Assembly (NCBI GenBank): GCA_026419775.2
Contig: JAOPGA020001351.1
Coordinates: forward strand, 1 to 54,567
Direction: 5' to 3'
From: Acrasis kona
Taxonomy: Eukaryota > Heterolobosea > Eutetramitea > Acrasida > Acrasidae
Length of the DNA: 54,567 nt
How positions within the stretch are numbered: the stretch's first letter is position 1; each line of letters begins with the position of its first letter. The position numbers were made by a program, and so were the translations under genes. A model generated the notes under the pieces. It saw only the letters and a program-made list of their open reading frames with translations. It did no database searches and was not told where the DNA came from. Below are positions 42,198-51,599 of the stretch, piece after piece.

Positions 42198-42940
42198 TTA
42201 ATTGGCTTTAGCTGCTTTGGCTTCCTCCTTCTTCTTTTGTAGGTAAGCTTCGGCTCCCTTCCTTGCCTTGCTCTTCTTTAAAATCTTCTTGGTCAAGTTC
42301 TTGTAGGATTGTTTGGTGTTGTATTTAGCGATTCTTGCCTTCTTCTCGGCTTCCTTCTTTGCGGCGACTTCTGGTGCCTTTAAGGTCTCTGCCAAACCCT
42401 TGTACTCAGCGCGGATGAGATTTACGCGTTGTTTTCTGAGTCTGCGTGCAACGAAACGATCGAAGTCGGTTAGTGCGGCACGGCGTGTTGAGCGAACTGC
42501 GCGCTTGTGGGCTGGAGTCTTTTCGAAAGCAGCAACGATGTCTTGGGACTTAACAGCTGCCAAAATATCCTCTCTGGAGTCGTTACGTTTGATGTTAACA
42601 ACTGGTCTTTGTAGTTCCAAATCAGTTAAGTGGGCTTGACGAACTTCGAAGTCTAGACCTTGAACCATAACCTAGTAGAAAATAAAAATAATGTTTACAT
42701 TTTTAACATACTCTGTGGACATCGATGATGTCGGAGATGACACCAAGCTTTCCCTTTAAGGGGCCTGCTTTGAAGGTAACTGTGCGACCGATTTCAATGA
42801 AAAGTTTGTACTATATATTTAACAATGTTAATTCTGTTTCTGAACGTGAGACGATAATCATCACATAGAATCACGGTATGCGCAATACTATATGGACTTC
42901 TCGTCCCACCTAAAATGTTTGAACATACGATTGATGGCAT
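42198..42940 (-). CDS. RPL14: ribosomal protein L14e (RPL14), 194 aa
   Basis: Component of the 60S ribosomal subunit. Three exons: 42940-42929 (only four codons, MPSI), 42810-42712 and 42671-42198, with introns of 118 and 40 nt. Exon 2 encodes the KOW-like start YKLFIEIGRTVTFKAGPLKG followed by GVISDIIDVHR. After the second intron the protein continues VMVQGLDFEVRQAHLTDLEL, then the basic helix RRAALTDFDRFVARRLRKQR that identifies L14e. The tail is Lys/Ala-rich (AEAYLQKKKEEAKAAKAN). The first intron is about three times the usual length here. Exon 1 is inferred from its good donor (GTATGT) and ATG. Confidence 0.92.
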
Positions 42941-43189
42941 TTTTGGCGATGACCTTTCTTCTATTTTTCACAACACTCAAAAGTTGTTTTTATTTTTTCA
43001 CAGTTGATTTGGCCAATAAGAAAAATTGTAAGCACTCAGCAACAAACACCCAAAGTGATAATCGCAGAGACACTTTCGTGTAGTATCGACATACAATTAT
43101 CGGACATTGCTATACAAGCTCATACAAACTCACTTTACACACCAAACGAAATTTGAAGATGAAAATTAACAACAATACAATACTTTACT

Positions 43190-44692
43190 TTAAACAAACT
43201 TTTTCTTAAGTGCTCCTAGATCCTTGTTGTCGGGCTGTGCTTTCACTAAACTATCGAACACATTTTTCAAAACATCCAAAGGCTCGTCATCCAACATTGA
43301 AACAACGACATCAAGCCTAGGTGACTGCGCAAGGTTTTTAAGAATATCAACGGACCTTTCATGTTCGGAGTTGGGAATTAAATAACTATCAATACAGTTG
43401 ACGATTCTAACCAATACTTCTTCACTTAATGAGTCCTTGAATATCTTTTTAAAAGTCGCCGGAGGGATAATCTTTACATATTCATTAACTCCATCATTAT
43501 CCAAATCCTTGATAACTCTTTCGAACTCATATGATGTTCTTGGAGGTTGTGTTGGTACTTTAGATGGGATCTTTGGCACTTCTAATTTTTCCTTTTGCTG
43601 TGCTGGTCGTGTTTCTGTCGTTTGTGGTTTTACTTCTTCTGGTTGTGGTGTTGGTTGAGGCGCTTGTTTGGGTGCTGGTTGCGATTTTTGTTGTTGACTG
43701 GAGTGAGAGGTGTTTTGTTTTTGTTGATCTGTATTCGACTTGACTAGCATCTGAGTGATTTTGTTAGATGAATTAAAAGCTTTCAAAGGCTTACTGCTGC
43801 GGCTGGTGTCAAGAGATCCTCAATTTCCTCTTCTTGTTCAATCTTTTCTTCTTTCTTGACTTCCACTTTTGGTTCTTCCTTTTTGACTTCCTCCTCAATT
43901 TCATCCAACTCTTCAATAACCATCCTCTTACTTGTGGCCTTATTTGCTTTTTCTAAAGCCTCTCTTGATTTTTCTAATTCCTTTTCAAATTCTTTATTGT
44001 TTGAGAATACAAGTGCTTTTTCAATGTCTGATACGGACCCTTCGTAGTTCTTCAGATCCCTCCGGACAATTCCTCTTCTAACGTAACCTTTAGCATAAGT
44101 GTGATCTAATGCTACACATTTTGTTGCATCCATCTCTGCTTCTTGAAGCCTAAAATTTTAGATCCTATAGGTTTTAAATGTGCATACTTGTTCAGTTTGT
44201 AGTTTGTTGTAGCTCTGTTGCAGTACACAACGGCATCTTCTTTGATCTTTAAACTTTGCGTGTAGTAGTTGATTGCCGTCTGGAAATCTTTTTTCTTAAA
44301 AGCTTCATTCCCCTGTAATTGTTACGTTCAAATTTCGTGTTGGTTTTTACTTTATCCTTCAATTCGAGTGCGGTTTGATCTTTTGGTATTGACTTTTGCT
44401 TTGGTTGCTCCTTCTTCGTTTTTGGCGCTGGTGCAGTTGCCTTTTCTGGTTGGTCCATCGAGACATCGCCATATCCATTTGTTCCCCTTACTGGAGGAAG
44501 ACTCTATTTTTTCACAAATGGTTTGTCGCGACGACTTACCCTCACGGTTGCTTGCTTCTTATCTTCCACTTCCTTGTCTTTCTTATCCATTTCTTTCGTC
44601 CATGAGTTCAAATCCGATATGTAGCTTTGTAGATCTTCAGCATTCTGCTTGATCTGCCTTTGAATCGACATAGGGTCCCTACGGTCTGACAT
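43190..44692 (-). CDS. RPAP3: RPAP3-like R2TP/HSP90 co-chaperone, 448 aa
   Basis: RPAP3 is the TPR subunit of R2TP, which with HSP90 assembles RNA polymerases, box C/D snoRNPs and PIKK kinases. Five exons: 44692-44540, 44503-44351, 44312-44188, 44149-43795 and 43750-43190, with introns of 36-44 nt, all in frame. The N-terminus MSIQRQIKQNAEDLQSYISD matches the family. The TPR domain begins KDK-GNEAFKKKDFQTAINYY across an intron and continues VVYCNRATTNYKLNKL and AKGYVRRG. After an acidic/Gln/Pro linker, the RPAP3 C-terminal domain is recognisable (SYEFERVIKDL, FKKIFKDSLSEEVLVRIVNC, SPRLDVVVSML). Only one TPR array is present, against two in the human protein. Confidence 0.92.
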
Positions 44693-44787
44693 GTTCGCGT
44701 GATTGTGGTTGAGCAGTAGTTGTAAATAAAACACAGCATGTTAGAATAAAAAATACTTTATTGAACGATACAATCATGTACAATAAA

Positions 44788-45420
44788 TTAGTAGTTTGCG
44801 TTGCTAATATCTAATAATACACCTCGGTTACGAGTTGGAGTTCCTGTTGGTGGAAGTTTGCTTGGTGTGCTAATGCTTTTACCCTTAGGCAACAAGGGCT
44901 TGGAGGAAGACTTTCTTGTTATAGTCTCGTCACTAAAGATTATATTCTCTCTCTCATCAAATTGTTTCACGTCAACCTTGCGTGCAGGGGATGGGCGTAG
45001 AGGGCTTGCACGAATGCGTTTTGATGCTCTAACGTTCTTGCTTGACTTAAGCAGTGGTTTCGGGTCAACATCCGCGAACAAAGATGAGTTGAGTTTGGGT
45101 ACTGGAGATGCATTTGGAGAATCAGTAAAGGAAAGGACAACTGGAGCTTCGGTTTTAGTTGGTGTGTTTGTTATTTCGGTTGCATTTGTTTTTGGTTGCG
45201 CCGCCTTTTGCACTCCGAAAATGATATCTCTCAAGGGAGTCCTCTTAATGAATTCTGTAGGACTGCGAGGATCCAAAAATCTCCAGAAGCTTGGTGAGTC
45301 CCTAACTGTGGACTGTTGTTTCACTGGTGTGCCTACTCCTGCTTCTTCTTCGCGACGGGGTGTAACTGGTTGTTCTTCAAGCTCATTGGTTTTGTTTTGA
45401 GTAGAGAACACGGACCCCAT
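44788..45420 (-). CDS. CDCA3/Tome-1-like protein (tentative), 210 aa
   Basis: Single-exon gene, ATG at 45420. The start MGSVFSTQ fits an N-myristoylation signal. A Pro-directed segment PVTPRREEE and the motif FLDPRSPTEFIKRTPLRDII resemble the DPRSP...RTP blocks of CDCA3 (trigger of mitotic entry), an adaptor that links cell-cycle proteins to ubiquitin ligases. The rest is disordered, basic and rich in SP/TP sites, so it looks like a cyclin-dependent kinase substrate. I see no KEN box. The similarity rests on one short block, so the name is tentative. Confidence 0.5.
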   Translation of the reverse strand: MGSVFSTQNKTNELEEQPVTPRREEEAGVGTPVKQQSTVRDSPSFWRFLDPRSPTEFIKRTPLRDIIFGVQKAAQPKTNATEITNTPTKTEAPVVLSFTDSPNASPVPKLNSSLFADVDPKPLLKSSKNVRASKRIRASPLRPSPARKVDVKQFDERENIIFSDETITRKSSSKPLLPKGKSISTPSKLPPTGTPTRNRGVLLDISNANY

Positions 45421-45757
45421 TGTTGGATTTTTAAAATTTTGTTCAAAATTCGATCGTCTCTTAACGGTGTTAATGAGCGCCAATCCAAAATATTGTAACG
45501 ATTACCGTTATAAATCAAACCTCAGATCAGAATTGCCCAAACGTTACGATAAGATTGTATTACAAGAGCTTCGCCAAGTATTCTTTAAAAATAAATGGTG
45601 TAAAACTTGTGCCATCTGATTACAGGTCTACCTTCACTCGGTAGAGGGGTATTACAGCATTACCTGAGGTGTTTCCTTTTGACCTGAACGAACTGTTCAT
45701 TGACTTTAATGCCGATCCCACAGAATGAGAATGATGAGGAAGATTTGCGGTGGGAGG
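45421..45757. other. intergenic, nothing seen
   Basis: A 337-bp spacer at the left edge of the second accessory region. Short frames only. Confidence 0.35.
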
Positions 45758-46015
45758 TTATATTACGTTTATATTGTCTTGAGAATAGAAGCTCGTTAGA
45801 TACCATTGAGCAAGTGGGTGCAACAAAGATGGGATAAAATACAACTCTATCGGATCGTTTCTTAATGCCACGTGGGAGTTGATTGTACAGTACTTTGGAT
45901 AATTGTATATGTGGAAGTGCAAATTTTTTACAAAGTCACGGCACACAAACACAATAAGAAGCACAAACAATGGCGTCAAGAACGTTAAACATTTCACAAT
46001 ACGTTCACAATACAT
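45758..46015 (-). CDS. small hypothetical membrane protein, 85 aa
   Basis: ATG at 46015 opens 85 codons to TAA. After a short lead there is one strong hydrophobic segment (CLTFLTPLFVLLIVFVC), followed by a Tyr/His-rich hydrophilic tail. It could be a signal anchor protein. No homologue is recognised, and it sits among transposon remnants, so a chance frame is possible. Confidence 0.3.
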   Translation of the reverse strand: MYCERIVKCLTFLTPLFVLLIVFVCRDFVKNLHFHIYNYPKYCTINSHVALRNDPIELYFIPSLLHPLAQWYLTSFYSQDNINVI

Positions 46016-46093
46016 AGTAGAAGAAAAACTTTTTAATGTAATTAATGTACTTTTACTTTTCAATTCCCTCGATCTTGGAACGAACGAACACGA

Positions 46094-46581
46094 TTAATAT
46101 TTCCATCTTGTATGACCTTTTGCATACCTAGATCTTATTGTAGCATGATTTTCCTCACTACTGCGCCATATTGCTTCAACAATACCTTCGCATGCATTAA
46201 AGTCAATGTAGCGCCTCATCCTATCAAATACAAGATATCCCTCGATACGTGCTAATTGTTCGGTATCATCTATTGGTACTTTGCTAGGTACGTATCTATC
46301 AATACTTTCATCCTTGCAATAATCTGGTCTCCATCCGATTGCATACAAAATACTTGAAGAATGGCATTGATGTGACCAATTTTGAAATCCAATGTTGCGT
46401 ACCACTTTGTAACTTTTCTCATTGATGGGGCAAGTTTGTATGCAATATCTACCCATATGCTCTCATACTCCTCCTTCTTTTTTGATTGGCATAGAACGAA
46501 AATAGATGGTTCCGATGGAAACGACACGTACTTTATAGCTTGCATCCTTGGTCCTCGGTTTAAAACAACATTCCTGCACAA
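46094..46581 (-). pseudogene. possible MULE-type transposase remnant
   Basis: Minus-strand frames include IFVLCQSKKKEEYESIWVDI and, a little later, TLDFKIGHINAILQVF. These resemble the MULE transposase core, in which a line such as TDFExAxxNAIxxxF carries a catalytic Asp. The frame then shifts to another coding-like segment down to TAA near 46094. Part overlaps the opposite-strand hAT remnant, so one of the two readings of the overlap (46499-46581) is a shadow. Confidence 0.4.
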
Positions 46582-46976
46582 TCATTTGGAGCATGATGTT
46601 GCGGATAACATTTACAGTGTAATGAGGAATAAATTAAAAGGACAATATCCTGTGCCACTACAAACAAAAACACAGCCTACGGGAAATAGCACACTTTTAA
46701 GAATAACCAGAGTAACAAATAACATTCGTAAATCGGACATTGATGTATTCTTTGATACTCAAGATATAGAGTTGGATGAATCAAGTTTAAAATCCTTTGA
46801 TTTAATAGGATGGTGGTGAGATCATCAACGTGATTTTCCACTTTTGGCACGCGCAGCACGAGACTATCTTGCTATTCCATTATCGTCGATAGATGCTGAG
46901 AGGCCGAAAAGATACTCACTACATGCTGAGACAATTACCAGTTTAATGATGTCAAAACCGCACTATGACCAATAAT
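46499..46976 (+). pseudogene. hAT-family transposase C-terminal remnant
   Basis: Frame reads FIACILGPRFKTTFL (the hAT xLDPRFKxxxF block), then KSFDLIGWW, an in-frame TGA at 46817-46819, then PLLARAARDYLAIPLSS and DAERP. These match the C-terminal dimerisation domain of hAT transposases (WWxxHxxxFPxLxxLARDYLAIPxSSxxxER). The N-terminal part and catalytic core are missing. The frame ends in TAA near 46976. A decayed copy, unable to make active transposase. Confidence 0.8.
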
Positions 46977-47029
46977 AAATATTCTTTAATGCTCCAATTG
47001 TTCTTTATTATACCTTCATCCCTCTTTAC

Positions 47030-47140
47030 AACCATCCGCGGATTATCCAGATACAGCGGATTGATTTTATATCAACGGATTCGGATACGGATGGGATTCT
47101 TACAATAATCCGTATCCTATCCCATCCCATCCGTAAGGTG
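47030..47140. repeat. CGGAT/ATCCG-rich segment
   Basis: About 110 bp packed with cggat and atccg words (gcggatt, acggattcggatacggatgg, then aatccgtatcctatcccatc), so that the two halves form imperfect inverted repeats. It directly follows the hAT remnant. Dense short motifs of this sort are typical of hAT subterminal regions that bind transposase, which is the likely but unproven origin. Confidence 0.55.
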
Positions 47141-47845
47141 CTCTATCTTTCTTATCAAATAACGTTCATCGGTTAGTGAGGTGTTAGAGTTTGGTTGAAT
47201 GTTCAAAATAAAGCTACCTGAGATGACGCCTGTTGGGCTGATTCTAGATAGACAAGTTGATACTAATGATCCATTACTGAATTTGCAGTCATTTAGAAAT
47301 TGAAGTAGTTCGGCGTAATGGCCATATAAAATGATATTACCAAGGTCATCTAATCCAATATGTGTGTAGGTTGTATACCCATGTTTAACATGTTGTGTTA
47401 ATGATTCTTTGGTCAATTTTGCGGGGTTGAGGTTTTTCAATACCCATTTCATACAAACTTCTTCAGTGGGAGATAATTTATTTGTAAAAGAAAACTAGGA
47501 TACTACCTAGTACTGTTAGATACATCCTTATCAGTAGTTTCAACTGTTTGTTGATGATGTACAGTTTGGGTATTATAGTGATTAAAATTATAATGCCCTT
47601 TAGATTTAGGATCATTATTTTGACTTGAGTTTTGTTGATGAATTGTTATAAAAGTTTGATTTGAAAGTAAAATAATATCTTTGTCACTTAAACAAGGTAA
47701 ATAACAATTATCCAGAGATAAAACTATATGTTTTTGTAGTAAATTGAATTGAGGTTTGTGTACTCAGGGAAGTTGTCTTTTAATTTTACCTTTGACTTTA
47801 AAGATAGCTGCTGCCTTTTCAATTACTTGAATAAAGTTAGGCCCT
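47141..47845 (-). pseudogene. frame-broken hypothetical gene
   Basis: Minus-strand coding-like segments: about 47845-47760 (PNFIQVIEKAAAIFKVKGKI, in-frame TGA), 47760-47500 (IVLSLDNCYLPCLSDKDIIL, then Gln/His/Asn-rich), a frame break, then 47500-47117 with EEVCMKWVLKNLNPAKLT and FLNDCKFSNGSLVS. They look like one protein with a TGA and a frameshift, or with introns I could not place. The end merges into the CGGAT-rich repeat, as if truncated by insertion. No family is recognised. Confidence 0.4.
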
Positions 47846-48090
47846 TAGTAGAAAAAATGTCAACCCAAAACAAATATTATTGTTAATTATTATTAATATT
47901 ATTTATTATTAATATTAAACAAATAATATTATTATATTAATATTAAATAAATAATATTATTTATAATTAAAAATTATTTTTATTGATATAAATAATACAT
48001 TTAATGTTCTGAATTATGAAGATAGCTTGCTTAAAAAGTAGGCAGTATTATTAAAACTAACTTTGTACTAAACCTTGCTAAAAAATTGCA
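47846..48090. other. extremely AT-rich, partly palindromic stretch
   Basis: From about 47875 to 47990 the sequence is nearly pure A/T, with many short palindromes such as aataatattatt and attaatattaat. It marks the start of the AT-rich island and could be an element end, a melting site or a simple repeat. Function unknown. Confidence 0.5.
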
Positions 48091-48097
48091 TTTCTTT

Positions 48098-48354
48098 GAA
48101 TCTCTGGTGGTGAATGCGTACTTGACCTGGATGGGGTATATACAGTCAAACTCTCATCAGAATCAAGATCAACACTTCACACGGATTTTTTGTTTACAGG
48201 AAGGACTGAAGAGGAAAAAAAAAGAGGAAAAAACACAAAGCGATTACAACTCAATGCCACGGCTTTGCAATTTGTTGATAATTTGCTAAAGAGTGCTGGA
48301 TTCCCCGAGGCCAAAGAAGAGGGTGTTTTTAGTGACGAAAGTATTATTATTTAA
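48098..48354 (+). pseudogene. coding-like fragment without start codon
   Basis: An open frame of about 85 codons ends in TAA at 48352-48354. It has natural composition (ECVLDLDGVYTVKLSSESRS, then ALQFVDNLLKSAGFPEAKEE), but the frame closes upstream without an ATG or splice acceptor. Probably the 3' part of a broken gene. Confidence 0.35.
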
Positions 48355-48362
48355 TGAACAAG

Positions 48363-48679
48363 ATGTCAACTAAGTCCTCTGCGGACAATTTAATGAATAA
48401 AAAAGTGTTTAGTAGATACTTTAACACATACAGTAAAAACAATAAAGAAAAATTTTTAAAAATTTGTCTTATTTTATAGCTTTTAAGCATTTCTCAGTGG
48501 GTAGGAATGAATGTTCAACGAAAACTTTGAATGACATTCAAAGTATCTATTCTCATTCTTTTGTCTTTTGTGTATCCGCGGTGCTGTGTGACTACCTGCT
48601 GACCTTCTTGCTGATTTATAATTGTGATATTTTCCATGATATGTACCTTCTGTTACACCCTATGAAACCATCTACTTAA
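48363..48679 (+). CDS. hypothetical membrane protein, 89 aa, one intron
   Basis: Exons 48363-48432 and 48480-48679, with a 47-nt AT-rich GT-AG intron, give 89 residues ending in TAA. The N-terminal half is polar (MSTKSSADNLMNKKVFSRYF). The C-terminal half holds a hydrophobic segment (FVFCVSAVLCDYLLTFLLI). Without the intron the first frame ends after 38 codons. No family is recognised. Confidence 0.35.
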
Positions 48680-48967
48680 ATCTCATAATAATTAAATATG
48701 TAGTTTGAGGAATTCATATTTGCGACCAATAGTGCATTTGATTGATGTGTAATTGTGGTTGTAAATTACATCTTCCGACTTCTATGTAGTAAGTATGCTG
48801 CATACAATGGCTCTAGTGTTATGTATTGTTTATTAGTATGGACGTATAGATCAATTAGACTATTCCAACACGTTTGATACGAAACACTGGTGTTATAGAA
48901 TACAATGAGTTGGTAAGCGCGCAATTTTACAAATCATCTCAACACAGAAGACTAAACACAATATACA

Positions 48968-49310
48968 ATGGCAATCAAAAAGACATCCACCATTCAAACA
49001 AAGAACTTTAGCTACAAAATATTATCTCAAACAATAACAACTTTGTTACAAAATGTAAACAATAAATTAGGAGTAAAAGCAGTCGAGGACATTGTCAAGT
49101 TGCTTATACAGTGCAACAAAAAGCGATTGCACAATAAGCAACGCAGTTCTTCAAGGAGCTTACAGTGTTAGCGGCAATGATCCTGAAACATTAACAGTCC
49201 TTAAAAAGCTGGGTGATCAAGATATGAAGGTCGGATCTAACCTTAAAGATTTCATGGGTCATGCGTATGATCTTGTAGATAACTCAAAATCAAAAAAGAG
49301 ATTAACCTAA
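48968..49310 (+). pseudogene. frameshifted hypothetical gene
   Basis: ATG at 48968 starts a helical, coding-like segment (KILSQTITTLLQNVNNKLG). Around 49105 the natural reading moves to another frame (TKSDCTISNAVLQGAYSVSG, GSNLKDFMGHAYDLVDNS). A poly-A run at about 49290 joins a third frame (EINLTKLFEASNSLLK). Either three frameshifts or error in homopolymers. No family is recognised. Confidence 0.4.
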
Positions 49311-49347
49311 CCAAATTATTCGAAGCGTCAAATTCTTTATTGAAAAG

Positions 49348-49655
49348 ATGATGGAAACCACATTTCGGTTATTTCAGGACTTTGACACTGTGGATGATGA
49401 TGATAAACTTGTTCATACTGACAAGATAGGGCCGCTTAAGCTAAAAATGGTGGAGATGTCTTCAGTTGGTGAGGATAAATGTATGGGGGATGGGATTATT
49501 ACCGGAATAACCAAAATGTGGTTTCCATCATCGTGGCAGACTGCAACAAAAGTGAGTTACTTTTATTGACTTTTTTAATCTTTATAAACTCTTGTGTATA
49601 ATGTAAACAACTGCAACAAATTCATTAGAGAGAAGGTTACACCACAATTTCCTAA
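49348..49655 (+). CDS. hypothetical protein, about 76 aa, one intron
   Basis: Exon 49348-49551 encodes MMETTFRLFQDFDTVDDDD, later GDGIITGITKMWFPSSW. A 77-nt GT-AG intron (49552-49628) and a short second exon give the end REGYTTIS and TAA. It may be the tail of the frameshifted gene just upstream, since an open frame leads into it. The TAA overlaps the next ATG as TAATG. Confidence 0.35.
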
Positions 49656-50056
49656 TGTTTAGCAAACACATTTATTCGCACCAGAGTGTGACAAATCATG
49701 TTTTTTGTAATGACCCCACCCCAAACCATTATTCATTGGTTTTAGCGAAGACCAACAGCAGCAAGAAGTGCATATACTTGTATGCAATAAATTCAATTGA
49801 TGCATCCGCCTTGATGAATTTATAGCGTGTTGCAAGCTATTGAAAGCAGAGATATGAATTGGAGACAAATGGAGAAGGTAATTTCAAAATTTGCTGCCAT
49901 AAAGTCCAAATATCTCCTCAACCTGATGCTACATCGTGTGGACCAAGAACATTGATAAACCCTGCAATAATCAAGCATTTGATCAATCAACATGCGGTGT
50001 TTATATATCTCAGACTCAATCACAATTCTTTTTCCTCAACATTTTCCTTACTTTAA
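49655..50056 (+). pseudogene. Ulp1/C48-like cysteine protease remnant A
   Basis: ATG at 49655 leads to NDPTPNHYSLVLAK and KKCIYLYAINSID, matching the catalytic-His strand of Ulp1/adenain-type proteases (xHWxLxxI...xIxxxDSL). TAG at 49823-49825 and a TGA follow, and the same frame then resumes with ICCHKVQISPQPDATSCGPR, which matches the Gln/Cys part (PQQxNxxDCG) with SCG as the candidate catalytic Cys. The frame ends near 50056. The domain is therefore interrupted by stops. Such proteases are encoded by Polinton-like elements, some DNA viruses and some MULE transposons. Confidence 0.5.
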
Positions 50057-50203
50057 CCGGTACCACTACCCTACTCAGGGCACACCATTCTTTGGGGATG
50101 TCTTTTCAAGGCAAGTTATAATATTGAACAGCATTGATACAAAAAGTAAAGGCGTTTTATCTATATACATCACGCCATGTTCACATCATTATATTTTGTT
50201 GTA
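50057..50203 (+). pseudogene. short coding-like fragment
   Basis: The frame 49992-50204 contains a natural-looking segment YPTQGTPFFGDVFSRQVIIL and STKSKG-like residues, ending in TAA. The ATG at its start lies within the overlapping protease remnant, so only the downstream half looks coding. Unknown. Confidence 0.25.
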
Positions 50204-50392
50204 ATGAATAAATTGCAAACAGAAGCATGTTATCCTGGCCAAGTAAACGATTTCTTGTCAATTAAAATCTTGGACAGTGATTTTGTCTATAGTGTCACAG
50301 TCGAGGCTGGTAAATATGGCGAACTGTCATTTTATGATCGCCAAATATACACGTTGGATGAGCTCATAATTATTTCAGATTGGATGAAATGA
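50204..50392 (+). CDS. hypothetical protein, 62 aa
   Basis: ATG at 50204 opens an intact frame to TGA with balanced composition (MNKLQTEACYPGQVNDFLSI, VTVEAGKYGELSFYDRQIYT). No signal peptide or membrane segment. It could be a fragment of a larger decayed gene. Unknown function. Confidence 0.35.
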   Translation: MNKLQTEACYPGQVNDFLSIKILDSDFVYSVTVEAGKYGELSFYDRQIYTLDELIIISDWMK

Positions 50393-50667
50393 AACGCAAA
50401 TTTAACAATATCCCTTTACTAACTAATGTTCCGGAGTTTTGTTTATCAGCCTATATAAAGAATGTTATTTTTAACACTTTGGAACACATAGGATCCTCCG
50501 TCAGGTCAATATCATACCCCTAATAACGCCATTGGGTATATTGATTACATTTCAATTACTGTTCTATTAATATTCAGTTTTTGAATTCTCTTTAACAGTA
50601 ATTCCATTGTTTAAATTATCTATTAAGATTCAATTTTGATTCAATTTTTTATCAATTTAAAAATATT

Positions 50668-50755
50668 AATTATTTTACAAAGATTTGTTTATTACTAGTA
50701 ATGTTTGGAGCAGTATAATGGTATTTAAAAATAAACAAATCTTTATAAAATAATT
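50668..50755. repeat. 26-bp inverted repeat, 36-nt spacer
   Basis: Arms 50668-50693 and 50730-50755 are reverse complements over 26 bp with one mismatch, and the core aagatttgtttatt is perfect. The whole 88-bp structure is AT-rich and lies in a 460-bp gene-free gap (50393-50853). It could be a miniature transposon, an RNA hairpin or a terminator-like structure. Confidence 0.7.
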
Positions 50756-50853
50756 TATTTGACTATGTGAGTTCATGGAACATCAAACTTCATTCAGACA
50801 AGGAAGTATAAATGCTGGTTTCTCGCCCATGCATCTTTTAAAAAAACACAAGA

Positions 50854-51560
50854 ATGCCCCTATACAAGCATCTTAACAAAAATGAAGTAATTTTCTTAGC
50901 TTTAATTGGCGTTTACATTCTTAAAACAATGGAAAAGGAAGACAAGGACAGATTTGAAGCAATGATACCAAAGAAAAGTAATGATACGGATGAAGAACTT
51001 GAAGATAAAAAGGAGGCAGAATATTGCCCCTTCTTTTATAATGAGAAAAGGAACAAAAAAAAGAATATAACTATCTGTATATTAGAAGGCATAAAGGTGT
51101 TGTTGTTAGATAGGGATAGATTAAAGGCTAAGGATCGCTACACAAATGACTCCATAATTGACCTTGCAATAATTATGAACACCAACATTCAGAGCGCTTT
51201 AGAAGGCAGCAATTTTCAAGTTTTGACAGTTACATAAATTATGAAGCGCACTAAAAAAGATATTAAAGACAACACAGATACAATCCTTTTATAATAAATG
51301 CAACGACACTATACAAGCACTGGTTTGTAGCTATGATCAAGAAAAAAGAAAGGACTATAACATTTATCGAACCTATTTCTACTCCCTCTACTTCAGAGTT
51401 GTATACTGTGCCCAAAGATAAAATCAACACTTTCCTCAAAAACATTAAATGGAGCAATCAAAACAAAGAGTTTACCTTTTTTGATCCAATTTTATTAAAA
51501 TGAGCAAGTCTTTAGTGACATATGTGGGTACTGTGCCTTAAACAATTTAAAAGAGTAAGT
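50854..51560 (+). pseudogene. Ulp1/C48-like cysteine protease remnant B
   Basis: The intact frame 50854-51237 (127 codons) begins MPLYKHLNKNEVIFLALIGV and carries RYTNDSIIDLAIIMNTNI, the start of a Ulp1-type domain (xLNDxIIxxxL). A second frame (about 51270-51500) has TTLYKHWFVAMIKKKERTIT, the catalytic His region. A third (about 51497-51553) has EQVFSDICGYCALNNLK, the catalytic Cys region. So the domain parts occur in the right order in three frames. A GTAAGT at 51555 may be a splice donor. Frame breaks make an active product unlikely unless the sequence has indel errors. Confidence 0.5.
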
Positions 51561-51599
51561 TTATCTTTAAAATAATTATATTCTTATTATTATTCAAGA

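Noticed and set aside
42841-42928. Box C/D snoRNA in the RPL14 intron
   Set aside because: A C-box-like string is present, but no D box or closing stem was found, so it is kept only as a question.
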